Assembly: GCA_018829245.1 (NCBI GenBank)
Contig: JAHJUH010000044.1
Location: 1-21,143 of the forward strand
Direction: 5' to 3'
Source: Patescibacteria group bacterium
GTDB taxonomy: Bacteria > Patescibacteriota > Minisyncoccia > Portnoybacterales > UBA2143
Length of the DNA stretch: 21,143 nucleotides
The translations under genes and the position numbers were made by a program. The notes under the pieces are model-generated. The model ran no database searches, was not told the DNA's origin, and saw nothing but the letters and a program-made list of their open reading frames with translations. Below are positions 16,698-21,143 of this stretch, piece by piece (position 1 is the stretch's first letter; every line of letters starts with the position of its first letter).

Positions 16698-17606
16698 TTA
16701 TTTCCTTCGATAGCTGATTTGGTCAGCCAAAAGACCAAAAAGAATGATTTGGATTCCGGCGATAATCAGAATTGTTGCTGTGGCGTCGCCAAAGAATATT
16801 TCGCCGAAAAGAAGGATATGGATTCCGGTAGCAACTCCCAGGATTAGACAAATTAACCCAACAGACAAAAAGAATCTTAATGGTTTAAAATGGATATACA
16901 TTCTAAACATTGTTGGTAAAACATTGGATGGATATTTAAATCCCATTTTGATAAAGGATTTGCCTCCTTCTCTTTTATGAAAAACAGTAGGTACCTCTGT
17001 TACTCTCATGTGTTTTCCCCAGGAATCAATAATTAATTGTTGTGTCTCATTGTAATCTTTAATGATATTAAAAACTGCTAAATATCGTTTATGAAAAGCT
17101 ATTAATCCAGTAGTTGCATCTGTTACTTTAAGGCCGGTAATCTGAGAACAAAGCCAAGCAAAGAATTTATTGCCAAATTCTCGATAAAAAGGCATCTTGT
17201 ATTGTAACCCGCCAGTTAATCGAGTGCCAAAAACAACATCAGCTCGGTCATCTAAAATTGGCCGAATGATTTTTTCTACATCTTCTGGTGGGTTTTGCAT
17301 ATCAGCATCAATTTTCACAGCGATATCAGCACCCATTTCATAAGCAGTTTGCATACCAGTTCGGGTAGAAGCGCCCAAACCCCTGTTATAAGGGTGAACG
17401 ACAATCTTCTCAACGCCGGCTTTTTTAGAAACTTCAACAGTTTTGTCTTTTGAACCGTCATCAATAACAATGACGTCAAGAACAAAATCTTTTTCTTGAC
17501 CAGCTTTGTAGAGTCGGTTGATTTCTGTTATTACTCCAGCAATGTCATTTTCTTCATTGTATGCTGGGATAAAAACGACTACATATGGTAAACGATATTC
17601 TTTCAT
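16698..17606 (-). CDS. Polyprenyl-phosphate glycosyltransferase, DPM1/GtrB-like GT2
   Basis: This 302-residue GT2 enzyme resembles dolichol-phosphate mannose synthase and bacterial GtrB/ArnC. It probably transfers one sugar from a nucleotide donor to a polyprenyl phosphate at the inner face of the membrane. The N-terminal Phe-Ile-Pro-Ala-Tyr-Asn-Glu-Glu is at 12-19 and Ile-Asp-Asp-Gly-Ser at 48-52. The DXD-type site is D100-A-D102, followed by the DPM signature Met-Gln-Asn-Pro-Pro-Glu. Two C-terminal hydrophobic helices (about 243-267 and 277-295) are typical of GtrB-like forms. The product would feed a GT-C transferase such as those at 269 or 9212. An AAGGAG lies 11 bases upstream of the ATG, which itself overlaps the previous stop. 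Confidence 0.87.
   Translation of the reverse strand: MKEYRLPYVVVFIPAYNEENDIAGVITEINRLYKAGQEKDFVLDVIVIDDGSKDKTVEVSKKAGVEKIVVHPYNRGLGASTRTGMQTAYEMGADIAVKIDADMQNPPEDVEKIIRPILDDRADVVFGTRLTGGLQYKMPFYREFGNKFFAWLCSQITGLKVTDATTGLIAFHKRYLAVFNIIKDYNETQQLIIDSWGKHMRVTEVPTVFHKREGGKSFIKMGFKYPSNVLPTMFRMYIHFKPLRFFLSVGLICLILGVATGIHILLFGEIFFGDATATILIIAGIQIILFGLLADQISYRRK
16701..16707 (-). promoter_or_regulatory. Weak Shine-Dalgarno-like site
   Basis: Read on the - strand, AAGGAAA lies 9 bases before the ATG at 16691, within the last codons of the upstream glycosyltransferase. It is a partial match only. Confidence 0.35.
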
Positions 17607-18712
17607 AGTTTTAAAATCTCCTTAATATTATTAATTATATAATCTAATTCCTTTTTTGTCATTTGAGGATACATTGGTAGAGTGATAATGGAACGAGAGA
17701 GTTTCTCTGTTTCAGGAAGTTTTTGTTTGTTTTTGTAATAAGGTTGGAGATGGACTGGCGGGTCAAAGTGAACCGAGACTTCAATACCTTTGGCTTTGAG
17801 TTTTCTGACCAAGTCATCGCGATTACCTTTTTTTAATTTAATCGTGTACATTTGGTAAACATGTTTAGTTTTTGGCATTTCGACCGGTAGTTCAATTTCT
17901 TTTATCTTTTTTAATTTCTGATTAAGATAAGCAGCGTGTTTCCTTCGAAGGGTGTTCATTTGGTTTAGTTTTTTCATTTGTTCAACACCAAGAGCGGCTA
18001 AGATATTACTCATTCTGAAATTGTACCCGGCTATTGTCGCCGCTCGATACCAGGGTTTTTTTGCTTTGAGTCGCTGATTAGTCATTTTGGGGATGCCGTG
18101 ACCCATTAAAGTTTTAATTTTTTGGATTAAATCTTTATCATTAGCTGTAATCATTCCTCCCTCACCAGTGGTAATGTTTTTAGTTGGGAAAAAAGAAAAG
18201 CAGCCAATCCCGAAAGAACCGGCTTTTTTACCATGATATTCTGCGCCAATCGCTTCAGCTGAATCTTCAATCACCCAGAGATTGTGTTTTTTGGCAATTT
18301 TCATTATCTCGTCCATTTGGCAAACTTGTCCGGCAAAATGGACTGGCATAATCGCTTGTGTTTTTTTGGTAATTTTTCTTTTAATATCCTGAGGGTCAAT
18401 ATTACTGGTTTGATAGTCAATATCAGCAAAGATTGGCTTGGCCCCGGCCGTAACAATAGCATTGGCCGAAGCAACAAAAGTGAAGCTCGGCAAAATAATT
18501 TCACCGGTAATATTAAGAGCTTTGATTACAGCAAAAAGAGCTGAAGCACAGGAATTTAAACTAACTGCATATTTGGTTCCAGTATACTTAGCAAAGATTT
18601 CTTCAAATTCCTGATTCTTTGGACCATGAGTTAACCAACTAGAATTAAGCACCTGTTTAACTGCTTTGAGTTCTTTTTGGTTTAAAAAAGGTTTTGATAA
18701 AGGAATTTTCAT
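17603..18712 (-). CDS. DegT/DnrJ/EryC1/StrS-family sugar aminotransferase
   Basis: This 369-residue PLP enzyme of fold type I would transaminate a keto group on a nucleotide sugar to make an amino sugar. The family's opening Ile-Pro-Leu-Ser-Lys-Pro, Asn-Ser-Cys-Ala-Ser-Ala at 53-58 and Pro-Val-His-Phe-Ala-Gly at 123-128 are present. D150, in Glu-Asp-Ser-Ala-Glu, would bind the PLP ring nitrogen. K178, in Pro-Thr-Lys-Asn-Ile-Thr-Thr-Gly-Glu-Gly-Gly, is the Schiff-base lysine. All key residues are intact and the length is normal. Its ATG directly abuts the stop of the upstream SDR gene and its TGA overlaps the next ATG, so the two sugar enzymes are probably made together. The exact sugar and the position aminated are unknown. 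Confidence 0.92.
   Translation of the reverse strand: MKIPLSKPFLNQKELKAVKQVLNSSWLTHGPKNQEFEEIFAKYTGTKYAVSLNSCASALFAVIKALNITGEIILPSFTFVASANAIVTAGAKPIFADIDYQTSNIDPQDIKRKITKKTQAIMPVHFAGQVCQMDEIMKIAKKHNLWVIEDSAEAIGAEYHGKKAGSFGIGCFSFFPTKNITTGEGGMITANDKDLIQKIKTLMGHGIPKMTNQRLKAKKPWYRAATIAGYNFRMSNILAALGVEQMKKLNQMNTLRRKHAAYLNQKLKKIKEIELPVEMPKTKHVYQMYTIKLKKGNRDDLVRKLKAKGIEVSVHFDPPVHLQPYYKNKQKLPETEKLSRSIITLPMYPQMTKKELDYIINNIKEILKL
17618..17623 (-). promoter_or_regulatory. Shine-Dalgarno site AAGGAG
   Basis: On the - strand AAGGAG lies 11 bases before the ATG at 17606, inside the 3' end of the aminotransferase gene. It is one of only two clear anti-16S matches at gene starts in this window and may boost translation of the DPM-like transferase beyond coupling. 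Confidence 0.55.
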
Positions 18713-19693
18713 TTATTTTTTAAATAAACCAGTTGAATAGATATAATCAAGATATTTTTTTAAACCTTCTTCCAATTGATATTTTGGTTCGTAGCCAAGA
18801 AGTTTTTTGGCTTTAGTAATATCTAATGAGCCCCTGATTGGTCTATTAAGGTCTGCTGGTTTGATTATTGTTTTGACTTTGCCTGGAAGAAGATCATTTA
18901 ATATATTAGCAAATTCTTCAGCGCTTCGTCCTTCTCCAGCAGTTATGTTAAAAATCTCATTTTTGGCCTTTGGAGAAAGGGCGACCAGAACAAAACCATG
19001 AGCAATGTCAGTTAGATAAGTGAAATCAACTTTATCTTTACCACCACCATGTAATTGAAGCGGTTTGTCGGTTAAGGCATTCTCAACAAAAATTTGGCTG
19101 ACTCGGCGATTAGCATCAGTTGGACCGTAAACAGCAGAAGGCCTGATAATAGTATAGTCAACTCCAAATCTCATAGCATATGCTTTGGTTAGAATTTCAC
19201 AGGAGAGCTTGGTTCCTCCGTAAATATCAATTGGTTCTGTTGAGTGTTTTTCGTCGGCCGGATCATATTTAAAATGTCCATAAACAAAACTAGAAGAAGT
19301 GTAGATAATTCTTTCAACAGAATCAACTTCTCTCATGGCTGCTAAAAGATTGATATGCCCGTTAAGATTTATTTGAATAGCATCTTCAAAAAAAACATTA
19401 GAGGCGGTTGCTAAAGGGATAGCAACTAAATTAATGACAATATTTGGTTTAGTTCGTTTAATGGTTTTAGTTAAAAGTTCTTTATCTCTGATATCACCAC
19501 GGATAATTTTAGCTTTATCTTTAATTTCTTCCAGTCGTTTTTGAAGATAAAAAGGGTAATGACCTTCTTGAGGGGGAACATAATTAGAGAAGTTGTCGTA
19601 AATAATAACCTTATGATTTTTGGAAAAGAGTTCTTTAGTAATACAGTGACCAATAAAACCAGTTCCGCCACAAATTAATATCTTTTTTTTCAT
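18713..19693 (-). CDS. NAD-dependent epimerase/dehydratase (extended SDR)
   Basis: This 326-residue extended short-chain dehydrogenase acts on nucleotide sugars. The NAD-binding Gly-Gly-Thr-Gly-Phe-Ile-Gly at 9-15 gives the GxxGxxG pattern (G9, G12, G15). D33 ends strand 2 and suits NAD(H). The Thr-Ser-Ser-Ser segment at 132-135 supplies the catalytic Ser, and Y158-x-x-x-K162 is the catalytic pair. The substrate half contains the usual Arg-Pro-Ser-Ala-Val-Tyr-Gly-Pro. It resembles UDP-glucose 4-epimerase-type and related dehydratases, but the motifs alone do not decide the reaction. Placed next to the DegT aminotransferase, it could supply the precursor of an amino sugar. It overlaps the upstream B12 radical SAM gene by 4 bases, and no Shine-Dalgarno is seen. 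Confidence 0.9.
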   Translation of the reverse strand: MKKKILICGGTGFIGHCITKELFSKNHKVIIYDNFSNYVPPQEGHYPFYLQKRLEEIKDKAKIIRGDIRDKELLTKTIKRTKPNIVINLVAIPLATASNVFFEDAIQINLNGHINLLAAMREVDSVERIIYTSSSFVYGHFKYDPADEKHSTEPIDIYGGTKLSCEILTKAYAMRFGVDYTIIRPSAVYGPTDANRRVSQIFVENALTDKPLQLHGGGKDKVDFTYLTDIAHGFVLVALSPKAKNEIFNITAGEGRSAEEFANILNDLLPGKVKTIIKPADLNRPIRGSLDITKAKKLLGYEPKYQLEEGLKKYLDYIYSTGLFKK

Positions 19694-21129
19694 ATTTTTT
19701 TAGGTTTTTTAATCAAGACTCTTATAAATATCCTAATGCCTTCTATGATTGATTTAGCAATATCCCAGGAGTCAATCATTTTTAATTTATAAATAATGTA
19801 TTTTGGTCTGAGGTAATATTCTCTGAAAGCTCTTTTCTGCCAGTAAATTAATTCGTCTCCACTTAGGTTTCTTTGGGCCAGAACAGGAGCGGCGTTTGTC
19901 AGAGGGGCGAACATTTCCCATTTGACGTTTTCTGGAATCAGACCGTTGTCTTTAGCATAAGTATAAAGGTCGGAGCCGGGTAGAGGACAGGTAATGAAAA
20001 AAGTGGCGTTGTCTAAATCCAAACTTTTAGCATAATCAATTGTTTCTCTGATGGTTTTTTTTGTCTCCCCGATGTTTCCAAACATAAAGCTGGAATTGGC
20101 TAAAATATTATGTCTTCTAATTGTTTTAATGGCTTCTCGACCCTGTTTAATGGTGGCTTGTTTTCTCATTAGGTCTAATATTTTTTGTGAGCCCGATTCA
20201 AGTCCGAGCGATATTTTTTTACAACCTGCTTTACCCATTATTTCAACCAGTTCATCATCAATAGCGTCAGATCGAGAAAGACAAGCCCAAGCAATTGGCA
20301 GTTTTTTATCAATAATCAATTGGCAGATTTTCATCGCTCTAGGTTTGTTAATAGTAAAATGTTCATCTAAAAGATTAAATTCTTTAATGTCGTATTTATT
20401 AAGATGACTTTCAATTTCAGCGACAACATTTTCAGCGCTGCGGTAACGCACCTGTCGTCGCCAAAGAGCCTTTGAAGCGCAATGAATACAATTAAAAGCG
20501 CAACCACGACTGGTTAAAAGAGGAGAGCATTTTTCAGTGGTTAATTTCTTAGTCGGAGCCGAGTAATATATTTCGAGGTCCAGCAAATCAAGAGCGGGAA
20601 AGGGAATAGTATCTAAATCAGCGATAAATTCCCGAAGAGGATTTTTAACAATTTTACCGTTTTCTTTATAGCAGAGCCCGTTGATACTTTTAAAGTTATT
20701 CTTTCCTTCTTTTATTGTTCTGACAAATTCATAAAAAGTGATTTCGCTTTCACTCATGGCGGCAAAATCAATATTAATATCCTCAAGAGTTTTTTCAGGC
20801 ATAATAGTTGGATGATTGCCTCCGACTATTGTCAGACAATTAGAATTGACGTTTTGTTTGATTATCTGGCATATTCTGAAGACATGATTCATTGTTGAAG
20901 AAGGGCAGGTAATGCCGGCAATATCAGGTTGTTCTTTTCTAATTTCTTCTTCTATTTCCTGAAAGTTTAAGCATCGGACTTCTGCGTCAAGAATTTTGAT
21001 TTGGCAATCAATTCTTTCTCTGAGATAGGCAGCTAAATAAGCTAAGTTATAAGGCATACTGTGGCCACCAGACTCTTTCATTCCGCCTTCGAAATTTGTA
21101 TACGGTGGGTTAATTAGCAGTATTTTCAT
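19690..21129 (-). CDS. B12-binding domain radical SAM protein
   Basis: This 479-residue class B radical SAM enzyme is the first visible gene of the - operon. The B12 domain (about 1-140) includes Gly-Gly-Asn-His-Pro-Thr at 103-108. The linker Asn-Pro-Leu-Arg (163-166) and Ile-Pro-Phe-Pro-Ala match the paralogues. The cluster ligands are C210, C214 and C217, with Ala instead of the usual Pro after the first Cys. The tail reads Tyr-Tyr-Leu-Arg-Pro-Lys-Tyr-Ile and then a Lys-rich end. A good Shine-Dalgarno (GGGAG, 6 bases from the ATG) marks it as a likely operon leader, but only 14 bases upstream are visible. The catalysed reaction is unknown; methyl transfer or a related radical reaction on a lipid or glycan is plausible. 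Confidence 0.9.
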   Translation of the reverse strand: MKILLINPPYTNFEGGMKESGGHSMPYNLAYLAAYLRERIDCQIKILDAEVRCLNFQEIEEEIRKEQPDIAGITCPSSTMNHVFRICQIIKQNVNSNCLTIVGGNHPTIMPEKTLEDINIDFAAMSESEITFYEFVRTIKEGKNNFKSINGLCYKENGKIVKNPLREFIADLDTIPFPALDLLDLEIYYSAPTKKLTTEKCSPLLTSRGCAFNCIHCASKALWRRQVRYRSAENVVAEIESHLNKYDIKEFNLLDEHFTINKPRAMKICQLIIDKKLPIAWACLSRSDAIDDELVEIMGKAGCKKISLGLESGSQKILDLMRKQATIKQGREAIKTIRRHNILANSSFMFGNIGETKKTIRETIDYAKSLDLDNATFFITCPLPGSDLYTYAKDNGLIPENVKWEMFAPLTNAAPVLAQRNLSGDELIYWQKRAFREYYLRPKYIIYKLKMIDSWDIAKSIIEGIRIFIRVLIKKPKKI

Positions 21130-21135
21130 ATTTAT

Positions 21136-21140
21136 CTCCC
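21136..21140 (-). promoter_or_regulatory. Shine-Dalgarno site GGGAG
   Basis: On the - strand GGGAG is followed by six bases and the ATG at 21129. This is near-ideal spacing and the best ribosome-binding site in the window, in keeping with this gene starting the operon. Confidence 0.6.
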
Positions 21141-21143
21141 ACC

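Noticed and set aside
20051..20407. 118-residue open frame on the + strand
   Set aside because: It lies antisense to the B12 radical SAM gene with no recognisable domain, ribosome site or spacing; a shadow of the real gene.

Overview
The window is a densely packed cell-surface glycan locus from an AT-rich bacterium. It has 17 intact protein genes plus one 5'-truncated gene at the left edge. No RNA genes, insertion sequences or CRISPR arrays are visible, and no gap between genes exceeds 38 bases. TGA serves as a real stop at several tight junctions, so the standard bacterial code applies and the Gracilibacteria/SR1 code is excluded. The low GC, the Lys/Ile/Asn-rich proteins, the near-zero spacing, and the abundance of glycosyltransferases and B12-type radical SAM proteins resemble uncultured Patescibacteria (CPR; Parcubacteria-like). 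That is an inference from style; no marker gene is present.

Left half (about 1-12946, all + strand). The order is a GtrA-type small flippase fragment, a GT-C-like membrane protein (269), a B12-binding radical SAM protein (2298), a GT4 glycosyltransferase (3677), a class I methyltransferase (4813) and a Wzx-type flippase (5636). Then come a radical SAM/SPASM protein (6991), a second GT4 (7967), a second GT-C-like membrane protein (9212), a GT2 with C-terminal membrane helices (10917) and a second SPASM-like radical SAM protein (11882). This reads as assembly and export of a lipid-linked, modified polysaccharide. The first 10 kb is very AT-rich: five 60-base lines counted by hand gave 13-16 G+C each.

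Right half (21129 down to 12932, all - strand). In transcription order it holds a B12-binding radical SAM protein, an extended SDR sugar epimerase/dehydratase, a DegT-family sugar aminotransferase, a polyprenyl-phosphate glycosyltransferase (DPM1/GtrB type), two more B12-binding radical SAM proteins and a UPF0104/AglD-type membrane protein. Six junctions are a 4-base overlap (four cases), direct abutment (one) or a 6-base gap (one), so this looks like a single translationally coupled operon. Its GC is visibly higher: five sampled lines beginning between 12001 and 19201 gave 19-30 G+C per 60.

The two operons converge and overlap by 15 bases at 12932-12946, where an AT-rich inverted repeat could act as a shared terminator. 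The most notable content is the density of radical SAM enzymes: six in 21 kb, four with an N-terminal cobalamin-binding domain. Three of those four are sister genes in the right operon sharing a distinctive C-terminal tail. Together with the DPM-type transferase and the AglD-type membrane protein, they suggest a radical-based modification pathway acting on a lipid carrier or a lipid-linked sugar. That is a hypothesis; the substrate cannot be read from sequence.
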